Source: Streptomyces sp. CG 926
Lineage (GTDB): Bacteria; Actinomycetota; Actinomycetes; Streptomycetales; Streptomycetaceae
DNA: 64,000 nucleotides
Assembly: GCF_003148825.1 (NCBI RefSeq)
Contig: NZ_QGGZ01000006.1
Span: forward strand, 186,001 to 250,000
Direction of reading: 5' to 3'
Below are positions 16,081-24,080 of this stretch, piece after piece. Below the pieces are notes generated by a model. It ran no database searches, was not told where the DNA came from, and saw only the letters and a program-made list of their open reading frames with translations. The position numbers were made by a program, and so were the translations under genes. Each line of letters opens with the position of its first letter. The stretch's first letter is position 1.

Positions 16081-18300
16081 TTGCGCGCATTCACACGAGC
16101 CGCGTTGGCGATGACGGCTGTCGTCGCCCTCAGCGGCGGTCTGCTCCAACAGGCCGTGGCGGCGGATGTCGACGACGGCACGGTCCGGGTCAGGGTGATC
16201 CGGGACTCCGATTCCAACGGCTTCTGGGACCGGCTGAAGGAGATCGGCGTCTCCAGCATCACCGTGGAACTGACCGATGTCGACGGGAACGTCCGGACGG
16301 CCCGGACCGGCCCCGACGGCGTGGCCGTCTTCCCGCCGTCCGCGAACCTCTTCGAGGGCAAGTACTACGTACGGCTCCGGCTGCCCAACGGCACTTTCCT
16401 CCACGACTCCTTCGCGGCCACCGGCGGTCTCGCCGCCCAGGGCACCATCGTCGACGTGCGCGACGGCGAGGACGCCGAGATCACCATGGGCGTGTGGAAC
16501 CCGGCCGACTACTGCCAGGACAACCCCGAACTCAGCACCCCCTGCCAGGTCGCCGCCAACAAGGACGGCGACGTACGCACCACCGTGCGCTTCCCGTTCA
16601 GCGCCCGCGGTGACAGCACCTCCCAGAACAACGTGACCACCCTGGCCACCCGCGACGACACGGGCAACACCTACGGCCTGGCCTACCACCGCGAACAGCG
16701 GCGCATCTTCGCCGGCGCCTACGCCAAGCGGCACACGGTCTACGGCCCCGCCGGCACCGGCGGCATCTACGTCACCCCGCGCGCCGGCGGCGCGACGACC
16801 CTGTTCGCCACGGTGCCCAACGCGGGCAACACGGCGCACAACGATCCCGTCCGCTTCGACGGCGAGTTCGTCGCGGCCGTCGGCAAAGAATCGCTCGGCG
16901 ACATCGAGATCTCCGAGGACAACAAGGAGCTCTACGTCGTCAACCTCAACGACCGGCAGCTCTACACCTACGACGCCGACCAGCCCACGGCCACGGCCCC
17001 CATCGACGTCGTCCCGATCCCCAACCCCGGGTGCCGCGCCGCGGGGGACTGGCGCCCGTTCGGTCTCGGTGTACGGGACGGCGTCGTCTACGTCGGCGGC
17101 GTCTGCTCCGGCGAGTCCACCCAGAACCGGGCGGACATGGAGGCCGTCGTCTGGACGTACTCCCCTCAGACGAACACCTTCGGAGCGTCGCCCGTCCTGC
17201 GCAAGATCCTCAACTTCCCGCGTGGCCAGGCCAGCTCCGCCGTCCCCGGCTCCAACGTCTGGAACCCTTGGCTCCCCAACGCGAGCGCGTTCCCGCAGCA
17301 GATCGTCTCCCGTCCCGAGCCCATGCTCAGCGACATCGAGGTCGAGAGCAACGGCGACCTGATCCTCGGCTTCCGCGACCGGTTCGCCGACATGACCGGC
17401 TACGAGATGCCCCACCCCAACCCCGCCTTCCAGGGCCGCCTCTGGACCACCCACTCCGGAGGCGACCTCAACCGCGCCTGCCGCAAGGCCAACGGCACCT
17501 TCGACTGGGAGGGCACGGGCAACTGCCCTAACAACGCGCCCACCCAGCCCAACGGCGGACAGCCCGCGAACGTCGTGGAGTTCTACCCGGGTGACTTCAT
17601 CACCACCCTCGAACACCTGGAGACCGCCCAGGGCGCCATCGCCCTGTCCCTGCGCGAGCAACGGGTGGCCAGCACCATGCTGGACCCGGGGGGCCAGTAC
17701 TTCACCGGCGGAACGGGCTACTTCGACCGGCTCACCGGCAGCCGCGGGTCCGACCCGAATCAGCAGGGCTTCACGATCCAGTACCTCAACGCCCACCAGG
17801 ACGGCGGCTTCGGCAAGGCCAACGGCCTCGGCGACCTGGAACTGCTCTGCGACGAACCCGCCGTACAGATCGGCAACCGCGTCTGGTGGGACCGCAACCA
17901 GGGCGGCGGCCAGAGCGTCGAGGTCGACGAGCCCGGCATTCCTGGAGTGACCGTCCAGCTCCTCACCGCCGACGGCACCCTCCTCGCCACCACGACCACC
18001 GGCGCGGACGGCACCTACTACTTCGGTCCGCAGCACGGACTGCGCCCGAACACCTCGTACAAGATCCGCTTCGACAAGTCCACCGCCGACACCGGCGTCA
18101 TCAACCCCCGCCGGCCCCCGGCCGCCAGCAGCCTCGTCTGGTCCCCGCAGAACGCCGCGGGCGCGGCAGGCGACCTCGACTCCGACCCGTCCCCCGACGG
18201 CCCGGCCAACGCCCGAACCGCCACCGTCGACATCACCACCGGTCCGCCCGGAACCGTCGACCACACGATCGACGCCGGCCTGTTCGTACAGCGCCTCTGA
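16081..18300 (+). CDS. large secreted SdrD_B/beta-propeller protein
   Basis: A 739-residue exported protein. Residues 1-27 are a Sec signal (LSGGLLQQAVAADV). Residues about 30-140 are an SdrD_B-like Ig domain (VRVRVIRDSDSNGFWD). Residues about 150-590 carry repeating blades such as GDIEISEDNKELYVVNLNDRQ and LSDIEVESNGDLILGFRDR, suggesting a propeller. Residues about 595-735 are a second SdrD_B domain (IGNRVWWDRNQGGGQ ... GADGTYYFGP). Start TTG 16081 follows GGGAGG. No sorting signal is visible at the C-terminus, so it is probably released or held non-covalently. It lies in tandem with the Dyp peroxidase and is probably a surface or matrix protein of the same system. Confidence 0.85.
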   Translation: MRAFTRAALAMTAVVALSGGLLQQAVAADVDDGTVRVRVIRDSDSNGFWDRLKEIGVSSITVELTDVDGNVRTARTGPDGVAVFPPSANLFEGKYYVRLRLPNGTFLHDSFAATGGLAAQGTIVDVRDGEDAEITMGVWNPADYCQDNPELSTPCQVAANKDGDVRTTVRFPFSARGDSTSQNNVTTLATRDDTGNTYGLAYHREQRRIFAGAYAKRHTVYGPAGTGGIYVTPRAGGATTLFATVPNAGNTAHNDPVRFDGEFVAAVGKESLGDIEISEDNKELYVVNLNDRQLYTYDADQPTATAPIDVVPIPNPGCRAAGDWRPFGLGVRDGVVYVGGVCSGESTQNRADMEAVVWTYSPQTNTFGASPVLRKILNFPRGQASSAVPGSNVWNPWLPNASAFPQQIVSRPEPMLSDIEVESNGDLILGFRDRFADMTGYEMPHPNPAFQGRLWTTHSGGDLNRACRKANGTFDWEGTGNCPNNAPTQPNGGQPANVVEFYPGDFITTLEHLETAQGAIALSLREQRVASTMLDPGGQYFTGGTGYFDRLTGSRGSDPNQQGFTIQYLNAHQDGGFGKANGLGDLELLCDEPAVQIGNRVWWDRNQGGGQSVEVDEPGIPGVTVQLLTADGTLLATTTTGADGTYYFGPQHGLRPNTSYKIRFDKSTADTGVINPRRPPAASSLVWSPQNAAGAAGDLDSDPSPDGPANARTATVDITTGPPGTVDHTIDAGLFVQRL

Positions 18301-18319
18301 CGTTCCACGCACCAACGGG

Positions 18320-18347
18320 ACCCCGGCCGTCCGTGGACGGCCGGGGT
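18320..18347 (+). terminator. terminator of the SdrD_B gene
   Basis: ACCCCGGCCGTCC (18320-18332) pairs with GGACGGCCGGGGT (18335-18347) around a tiny loop, 20 bases after the stop, followed by TT. A strong rho-independent type hairpin for a GC-rich genome. Confidence 0.75.
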
Positions 18348-18403
18348 TTCCGGGCCAGCCCCCACCAGAGCGCCACGCGTACCACGGTTTCAGCAGGTCA
18401 GCA

Positions 18404-18478
18404 TGGGTGCAGCTGCTGTACCACCGGCAGACGAAAAACCTCCTGGTCTCGTACTCCCCCAAGCGCCTCGGCTTCTTC
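18404..18478 (+). pseudogene. C-terminal relic of an aldehyde dehydrogenase gene
   Basis: The frame 18404-18478 reads WVQLLYHRQTKNLL then VSYSPKRLGFF. This is the C-terminal signature of ExaC-type aldehyde dehydrogenases; the intact gene at 7973-9496 ends LEHYQQTKNILCSYSPKALGFF. The match starts abruptly near 18404 and nothing upstream resembles the enzyme, so only about 25 codons survive. The stop has been lost and the frame runs on into the terminator hairpin. The residues LLVSYSP differ from the local copy, so the relic came from another family member, not a fresh duplication. Confidence 0.7.
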
Positions 18479-18494
18479 CAGGCGCACGAGAAGC

Positions 18495-18529
18495 GGCGCC
18501 TGGCCGGGGCTTTCCCCCGGCCAGGCGCC
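18495..18529. terminator. strong terminator hairpin
   Basis: GGCGCCTGGCCGGGG (18495-18509) pairs perfectly with CCCCGGCCAGGCGCC (18515-18529) around CTTTC, followed by TTCTTC. It lies just after the aldehyde dehydrogenase relic, probably its old terminator, and 42 bases from the end of the convergent MFS gene, for which it may now serve in reverse. Confidence 0.8.
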
Positions 18530-18571
18530 TTCTTCGACCGCCGGCGGGCATCGGACCCTTGATGCTGGGCG

Positions 18572-20098
18572 TCAGGTGGGGGTGTGGGCCGTCTTGTTCG
18601 TCGTGGTGCCGTCTTCGTCCTGGGCCTCGGGCGCAGCGGGCTGTTGTGGAGCGGGTGGGGTGCGGATCAGCAACGCGACCAGCACGGCCAGGGTGCCCAG
18701 CACGGCGCCGATGCCGAAGCCCCAGCGGATGCCCGTGGCGAGGGCGCCGGTCGGGTCGGCGCCCTCGGCCGCCGCCGTGGCGGCGTGTCCCGACATGACG
18801 CTGATGACCAGGGCGGTGCCGGCGGCGGCCGCGACCTGCTGGAGCGAGCCCAGGATGGCGGAGCCGTGGGGGTAGAGGTGCGGCGGCAGTACGGCGAGGC
18901 CGGAGGTGAAGACGGGGGTGAAGACGAAGGCCATGCCCGCGCTCAGGGCCACGTGCAGGGCGAGCACCAGCCACGGCGAGGTCCGTTCCGCGGTGAGGGC
19001 GAACAGCGCGAGGCAGAGCGCTGTCAGTGCGGCTCCCGGGACGACCAGGCGCGGTGCGCCGAATCGGTCGTAGAGCTTACCGACCTGTGGTCCGAGCAGG
19101 CCCATGGTCAGGCCACCGGGGATGAGGAGCAGCCCGGTCTGCAGCGAGGTCAGGCCGCACACCTCCTGCAGATAGATCGGCAGCAGGATGAACGTCCCCA
19201 TGAGGGCCATGAAGGACAGGCACATCAGGCCGAGCGCCACGGAGAAGTGGCGGAACGTCAGGGCACGCAGGTCCAGCAGCGGTGCGGACGAACGCTGCAG
19301 TGCCAGCTGTCGCCATACGAACAGCCCTACGAGCACGGCGCCGGCCAGGGTGGTGGCCTCCGGGGGCACGAGGGCCTGGGCCGCGTTCTCGGCGCCGAGC
19401 CCGCTCAGGCCGAAGACCAGGGCGCCGAAGCCCGCCGCGGCCAGGGGGACGGACATCCAGTCGATCGGGGTGGCCTGCGGCTCGCCGATGTTGATCAGGT
19501 TGCGCCGCCCGAAGACGGCCATGGCTCCGGCGATGGGGAGCACGGCCAGGAAGAGCAGGCGCCATGACCCGAGCTGCAACAGCACACCGGAGACGGCGGG
19601 GCCGAGGGCGGGTGCGACCGAGATGACCAGGGTGATGTTGCCCATGACACGGCCGCGGTCGTGCGGGGGCACCAGGGTCATCAGCGTCGTCATGAGCAGC
19701 GGCATCATGACGGCGGTGCCGCCGGCCTGGACGACGCGGGCGGCCAGCAGTACGGGGAAGGCGGGCGCGGCCGCGGCCAGAGCCGTGCCGGCGAGGAACA
19801 GCGCCATGGCGAGGGTGAAGGCGGTCCGAGTCGTCACGCGCTGCAGGAACCACCCCGTCACCGGGATGACGACGGCCATGGTGAGCATGAAGGCCGTGGA
19901 CAGCCAGCCGGCGGCTGCCGCGGTGACCTCGAAATCGCGCATGAGCCGCGGGATCGCGTTGACCATGATCGTCTCGTTGAGGAGGACGACGAACGTGGAC
20001 AGCACGAGAATCCGCAGCACGGCGGTGACGCGGGCGGGCGAGAGGGTGGGCGGGAGGGTGGGCGTTGCGTGTGGCGCGGGCATGGTGCCTTCCGTCAT
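18572..20098 (-). CDS. MFS drug exporter, DHA2 (14-TM) family
   Basis: A 508-residue multidrug:proton antiporter. The first helix ends FVVLLNETIMVNAIPRLMRDF, the DHA2 motif D1 pattern with Glu in place of the usual Asp. The inter-helix loop VPPHDRGRVMGN and motif C-like SVAPALGPAVSGVLLQ are present. About 14 hydrophobic segments can be counted and the tail is hydrophilic. ATG 20098 follows GGAGGA at a spacing of 7. It is monocistronic. No regulator is adjacent; the upstream 184 bases (20099-20282) show no operator I can name. Substrate unknown. Confidence 0.9.
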   Translation of the reverse strand: MTEGTMPAPHATPTLPPTLSPARVTAVLRILVLSTFVVLLNETIMVNAIPRLMRDFEVTAAAAGWLSTAFMLTMAVVIPVTGWFLQRVTTRTAFTLAMALFLAGTALAAAAPAFPVLLAARVVQAGGTAVMMPLLMTTLMTLVPPHDRGRVMGNITLVISVAPALGPAVSGVLLQLGSWRLLFLAVLPIAGAMAVFGRRNLINIGEPQATPIDWMSVPLAAAGFGALVFGLSGLGAENAAQALVPPEATTLAGAVLVGLFVWRQLALQRSSAPLLDLRALTFRHFSVALGLMCLSFMALMGTFILLPIYLQEVCGLTSLQTGLLLIPGGLTMGLLGPQVGKLYDRFGAPRLVVPGAALTALCLALFALTAERTSPWLVLALHVALSAGMAFVFTPVFTSGLAVLPPHLYPHGSAILGSLQQVAAAAGTALVISVMSGHAATAAAEGADPTGALATGIRWGFGIGAVLGTLAVLVALLIRTPPAPQQPAAPEAQDEDGTTTNKTAHTPT

Positions 20099-20282
20099 GT
20101 GAGTGTCCTCCGCACGTGGGCAGGTCACACTGTCAGACTGCGGCGCCGGGAAGAACTCATCGGTGTTCTCCGAATCCTTTCGGTGCCGCCGCCCGAGCGC
20201 CAACCATTTTGCCGACCCGGAACGGCCGGGACACGGCTTCCGGGGGTATTCCGCCGGGCGGGGAACCGGGTTCATCCGTGGT

Positions 20283-21686
20283 TCAGTCGCAGCAGTCGCA
20301 GCAGCACTTGCACGGATTGCAGCAGCCGCCCCCACCACCGCCGCAGCCGTCACCCGAGCCTCCGCCGGAGCCACCCGAGCCGCCCGAGCCATGGCCGCCG
20401 CCGGAGCCGGAGCCGCCGGAGCCGCCGTACGACCCGCCCCCGTTGCCGCCGCTCTGGCCGCCGAACCAGCCGTCACCGCCGGAACCGTCCCTGCCGGAAC
20501 CGTCCCGGCTCGAGCCGCCGTTGCGGTTGCCGTCGCCGAACTGCCAGGACTCGCCACCGTCCTGGCCGTCGTCCACGCGGCAGCGGCAGCACCGGAAGCA
20601 CAACCTGCAGTCGCCGCACAACCGGGCCGACTCGCGACACCGGGGACACTGCCCCTGTGAGGGCCGGCCCGACGCCATCACCCCGCCCTGCGGTGCCGCG
20701 CCCGTGAGCTCCCCCACGCCGCAGGCCGCGCCCGTGCCGGTCTGCGAGGGCGCTGCCGTCTCCGTACGGCGTCCCAGCCAGGGCAGCATGCGCGGGGCCC
20801 GGACCTGGCGGCGGTGCTGATGGTGACGGTGCCGGGGGTCGAAGACGCGATCGACGGCGCGCTCCAACTCGCCGCCCAGAAGCACCTGCACCAGCCGACC
20901 GTCGACGAACACGGCGTCGGAAAGGGCGAGTCGGATCCCGTGGACGGCGTCGTCGCAGAGCCGGCGGACCTCGGCGCGGTCCGCGCCGGTCACCGCGACC
21001 GGGTTCCACGCGCCGGAGGCCTCGTCCGCGTCCAGGTCCTCCACCGCGTCCAGCAGATGCGCCAGCCGACCGAACAGCCGGCCGGCTTCCGCCAGCGGTT
21101 CGGCGTTGCCCGGGCGGTTCGTGAGCACCGCGGTGTGGGCGAAGGCGGCCGCCGTCGCCGTCTCCGCGGGCTCCGTGACCGTCAGCAACGAGTCGCCGGG
21201 GCCGGTAGCCCGTTCGACGTCCGGCTGGCGCTCGACCGCGTCGAGCAGCAGCGCGGTGTCGAAGCCGAGCCGGTCGCCGCCCGCGACGCCCGCACGGTCC
21301 CAGTTCCGGGCGATACGGCGTGCCGCCGACGCCACCGGGCGGCGCCCCACCAGCCCGTCGCCATCGACCGCATGGTCGCGCATCTTCGCCGCGGCCAGCA
21401 CCAGCGACACCGTCGCCGCCAGCCGCGCGCCCTCGCCCTGCGCCACGTCCGCCGACCGCATCCCGCGCAGCGGGCACGGACCGGCACCACGCCGCCGGTC
21501 CCCGGTACGCTCCGACTGCGCTTCGGTCAGCACCGAGACGATCAGGCCGTCGTAGTTGGTGGCCACTCTCGCGAACTGCCCGTACTCGCTCCGCAAGGCC
21601 AGGCACAGCCCGCACAGATGCGCCATCCACTCGGTACGCAGGCCCTCGCCCAGGCGATGACGGCATGGTCTGATGATTCCGAACAC
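20283..21686 (-). CDS. DUF5685 family protein with Cys-rich tail
   Basis: A 467-residue protein. Residues 1-300 match the streptomycete DUF5685 family (MFGIIRPCRHRLGE, HLCGLCLALRSEYGQFAR, NYDGLIVSVLTEAQ) with paired Cys that may bind metal. A second Cys cluster CPRCRESARLCGDCRLCFRC lies near 355-375. A long Gly/Ser/Asp linker (about 395-450) then leads to a tail of Cys pairs, NPCKCCCDCCD. GTG 21686 follows GGGGGAGAAC. Function is unknown; the arrangement suggests a cytoplasmic metal or redox protein. The Gly-rich part is encoded by a slippage-prone GGC/TCC repeat. Confidence 0.8.
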   Translation of the reverse strand: MFGIIRPCRHRLGEGLRTEWMAHLCGLCLALRSEYGQFARVATNYDGLIVSVLTEAQSERTGDRRRGAGPCPLRGMRSADVAQGEGARLAATVSLVLAAAKMRDHAVDGDGLVGRRPVASAARRIARNWDRAGVAGGDRLGFDTALLLDAVERQPDVERATGPGDSLLTVTEPAETATAAAFAHTAVLTNRPGNAEPLAEAGRLFGRLAHLLDAVEDLDADEASGAWNPVAVTGADRAEVRRLCDDAVHGIRLALSDAVFVDGRLVQVLLGGELERAVDRVFDPRHRHHQHRRQVRAPRMLPWLGRRTETAAPSQTGTGAACGVGELTGAAPQGGVMASGRPSQGQCPRCRESARLCGDCRLCFRCCRCRVDDGQDGGESWQFGDGNRNGGSSRDGSGRDGSGGDGWFGGQSGGNGGGSYGGSGGSGSGGGHGSGGSGGSGGGSGDGCGGGGGGCCNPCKCCCDCCD

Positions 21687-21911
21687 CGATGTTCTCCCCC
21701 GTAGGAACAGCTACCCGCACGCGTCCGCTCGGGTGGCTCACGGACATACGACCGCAGATGAGACAGACACGACCCGGCGTGACGTCGACCGCATGTGACA
21801 TCGACGCGCGGCCGACATCCTAAAGGGTCCCTTCCGAGGGGTGTCCGCGAGGTCGAGCCGGTACGGGGACAGCGAGACGAGGGCAGCGGCGCCGCTGTCG
21901 CAGCCCCGCCG

Positions 21912-22139
21912 TCAGGGGCGGCCGACCGGGACCGGGGGCCGCTGGATGTCGTCCGGGTAGGCCGTGTGCTGCACGGCCTCCTCGTAGGTGATGGTGCCGG
22001 CGGCGACAGAGGCGTTGATACAGGACTCAAGGGTCTGCATGCCGTCACGGTGGCCGGTCGAGATCAGGTTGCGGATCTGGCGGGTCTTGCCCTCGCGGAT
22101 CAGGTTGCGGATCGCCGCCGTACCCACCAGCACCTCGAA
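21912..22139 (-). pseudogene. C-terminal fragment of a PilT-type secretion/twitching ATPase
   Basis: Reading leftward from 22139, the frame gives FEVLVGTAAIRNLIREGKT then RQIRNLISTGHRDGMQTLE and ends at TGA 21912. This is the C-terminal domain of PilT/T4P-family ATPases, whose usual pattern is EVL...IANLIREGK..QI....GMQTLD. The Walker boxes and N-terminal PAS-like domain are missing: coding similarity stops at about 22140, where a different gene begins on the opposite strand. The frame stays open farther upstream only because of base composition. Confidence 0.75.
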
Positions 22140-23036
22140 GGCGTCTACGTCGCCGGCGGTCCCGGACTCGCCCCGGAGGTCTCCTACATCGCGGCCGGCA
22201 CCTCGTCGGCGACGCCGATCGTCATGCCCGCTCCGGGAGTCGTGGGCGCGAGCGGCGGCATGGAGTTCTCCTTCGACCCCGTGCGCCATGCCGTCTACTT
22301 CGCCAAGCAGGCGTTCGTCAACGGCACCGCCACCAACACAGGCCCCAACACCACCATCGGCCTCTATCGCATCTCGACACAGGACCACACCGCCGACATC
22401 GTGACGCAGTTCCCGACGAGGGGATCCTGCGGCACCAATACCGGGAATTTCCTCGTCGGAAACTCCGCTCGCGCCAGCGTCGCTGTCGATTCCGCGCGCA
22501 ACCTGGTCTACCTCCTCGCCAGGAGGTGCGTCCCGGAACCGGGGAAGCCCTCGAACTGGAAGCAGGTTCCGACGACGATCGTCATCAACCCCGGCGACGG
22601 CAGCTCGACGCCGATCAACGACTCACCCGCCATACCCACCGGGAACTACGCCGCGGTCTACAACTCGGCGGCAGGGGCGGTCTACGTCTACTCGGGCGGT
22701 GGCACGCACTGCGGTGGTACCGGCGGCCGCATCGACCGGATCGTCGGGAGGACCGTCACGGGGCAATCGCTGGTCTGCCCGGCGACAGGTGGCGGGAACC
22801 TGCCGCGCAAGATCACCGTGCTGAAGAACCTGAACAGGGTCTTCATCGCCCAACAGAATGTCGTCGGCTCGCCGGGCGGCATCGGGATCGTCGACGGGAG
22901 CGCGCTGCTGACGCAGGCTCCGCTCGGCACTCCCCGCGCGTTCACCGCGTTGGCCGCGAACAACATCACGGCGAAGGTGTATGCGGTCGACACGGTGAAC
23001 AACAAGGTCGCGGTGTTCCGGACAGGGACGGCCTAG
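22140..23036 (+). pseudogene. 5'-truncated secreted beta-propeller-like protein
   Basis: From about 22140 the plus frame suddenly takes on gene-like codon bias and encodes about 298 residues beginning GVYVAGGPGLAPEVSYIAAG and ending VDTVNNKVAVFRTGTA. Repeats such as SARASVAVDSARNLVYLLA, AAVYNSAAGAVYVYSG and LKNLNRVFIAQQNVVG suggest propeller blades. No start codon with a ribosome site and no signal peptide exist at the beginning: the upstream part of the frame is antisense to the PilT fragment. The gene is therefore missing its 5' end. The stop (TAG 23034-23036) is intact and lies 4 bases before the next gene. Confidence 0.7.
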
Positions 23037-23040
23037 GACG

Positions 23041-23430
23041 ATGCCAGAGCAGCCACGCACGCTCCACCAGGGTTCGGACCACCGTCCACGACCCGTTCGT
23101 CGTACCTGTCACGCGGTGGTCGGCGTGATCGCGGCGATCACACTGACCGCGTGCTCCGGTGACCCCGCGCCCCCGGAGCATCCGTTCGACGTCGCTCCGT
23201 ACGTGCACCAGGGACACGTGGTCGACTGCGGCACGTTCAAGGCCCAGGCCGACGCGCAGGCGGTGCTGCGGGCGGACGCGCTCGACCCCAACGGACTCGA
23301 CCGGGACGGCGACGGCATCGCGTGCCCGGACCTCCCCGAGCCGAAGGACAGGAAGCCGGTCCACCGCGACTTCATGACCGACGTGGACGGCGCGCCGATC
23401 ATCGAGCCGATCAAACCGCCGCCGACGTAG
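23041..23430 (+). CDS. Excalibur-domain lipoprotein
   Basis: A 129-residue exported lipoprotein: basic N-terminus, hydrophobic stretch AVVGVIAAITLTACS (lipobox LTAC), then an Excalibur calcium-binding module with DCGTFKAQADAQAVL and the EF-hand-like loop DRDGDGIACP. The module is usually an extracellular Ca-binding appendage. The ATG at 23041 comes 4 bases after the truncated propeller gene and may once have been expressed with it. Exact role unknown. Confidence 0.8.
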   Translation: MPEQPRTLHQGSDHRPRPVRRTCHAVVGVIAAITLTACSGDPAPPEHPFDVAPYVHQGHVVDCGTFKAQADAQAVLRADALDPNGLDRDGDGIACPDLPEPKDRKPVHRDFMTDVDGAPIIEPIKPPPT

Positions 23431-23443
23431 TGGCAAGGGTGCC

Positions 23444-23491
23444 GTCGTGCCCGGCCCGGGTGTCCTTCGGACGCCCGCGGCCGGGCACGAC
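23444..23491 (+). terminator. terminator after the Excalibur gene
   Basis: GTCGTGCCCGG (23444-23454) pairs with CCGGGCACGAC (23481-23491). Inside, CGGGTGTCC pairs with GGACGCCCG around TTC. A long extended hairpin 13 bases after the stop. Confidence 0.75.
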
Positions 23492-23598
23492 GCATCTCCG
23501 TGGGGTTTGATGTACCTCGGTCGATGTGCGTGCCGTAGGGAGTGATCATGCGGCCGGTCGGTCGGTACGAGGGACCGGCGGAGAGTGATGAGGCTGCG

Positions 23599-23976
23599 AT
23601 GAGTGAACTGACGAAGCCCGAGATCCAGCTTCCGGAGGGTGATGCTCCGCAGGAGCTGACCATCCGGGACATCGTCGTCGGGGACGGCGCCGAGGCGAAG
23701 CCGGGCCGGGTGGTCCGGGTCCACTACGTCGGGGTCACCTTCGCGTCCGGAGCGGAGTTCGACGCGTCCTGGGACCGGGGTGAGCCGTTCAAGTTCGCCG
23801 TGGGTGGCGGCCGGGTCATCAAGGGCTGGGACCGGGGGATCCGGGGGATGAAGGTCGGCGGTCGGCGCGAGATCATCGTTCCCCCGCGCCTCGGCTACGG
23901 CAAGCAGTCCCCCTCGCCGTTGATCCCGGCGGGTTCCACGCTCGTCTTCGTGGTGGACCTGCTGTCCGTGGTGTGA
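23599..23976 (+). CDS. FKBP-type peptidyl-prolyl isomerase
   Basis: A 125-residue single-domain FKBP starting MSELTKPEIQLPEG. The fold is clear from VRVHYVGVTFASGAEFDASW, GGGRVIKGWDRGIRGMKVGG and PPRLGYGKQSPSP ... LVFVVDLLSV, with the active-site aromatic residues in place. It has no signal peptide, so it acts in the cytoplasm on Xaa-Pro bonds. The ATG at 23599 is preceded by TGAGG at a spacing of 6; a longer frame from 23542 is less likely because homologues start here. Confidence 0.9.
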   Translation: MSELTKPEIQLPEGDAPQELTIRDIVVGDGAEAKPGRVVRVHYVGVTFASGAEFDASWDRGEPFKFAVGGGRVIKGWDRGIRGMKVGGRREIIVPPRLGYGKQSPSPLIPAGSTLVFVVDLLSVV

Positions 23977-24080
23977 GGACGGACCGGCCACGGCCCGGCC
24001 GCCCGGCGTCGTCAGAATGAGGACATGGACCTTGAGCAGCCGCGCCGCGCGCGGCGTGTGAGGCACGCGGGCGTACACGC

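Noticed and set aside
18403..18798. Plus-strand frame starting MGAAAVPPADEKPP
   Set aside because: It covers the aldehyde dehydrogenase relic in the wrong frame and then the terminator and the antisense MFS gene.
21795..22139. N-terminal part of a 413-residue plus-strand protein
   Set aside because: It is antisense to a clear PilT fragment; only the part from about 22140 has coding bias, so it is treated as a truncated gene.
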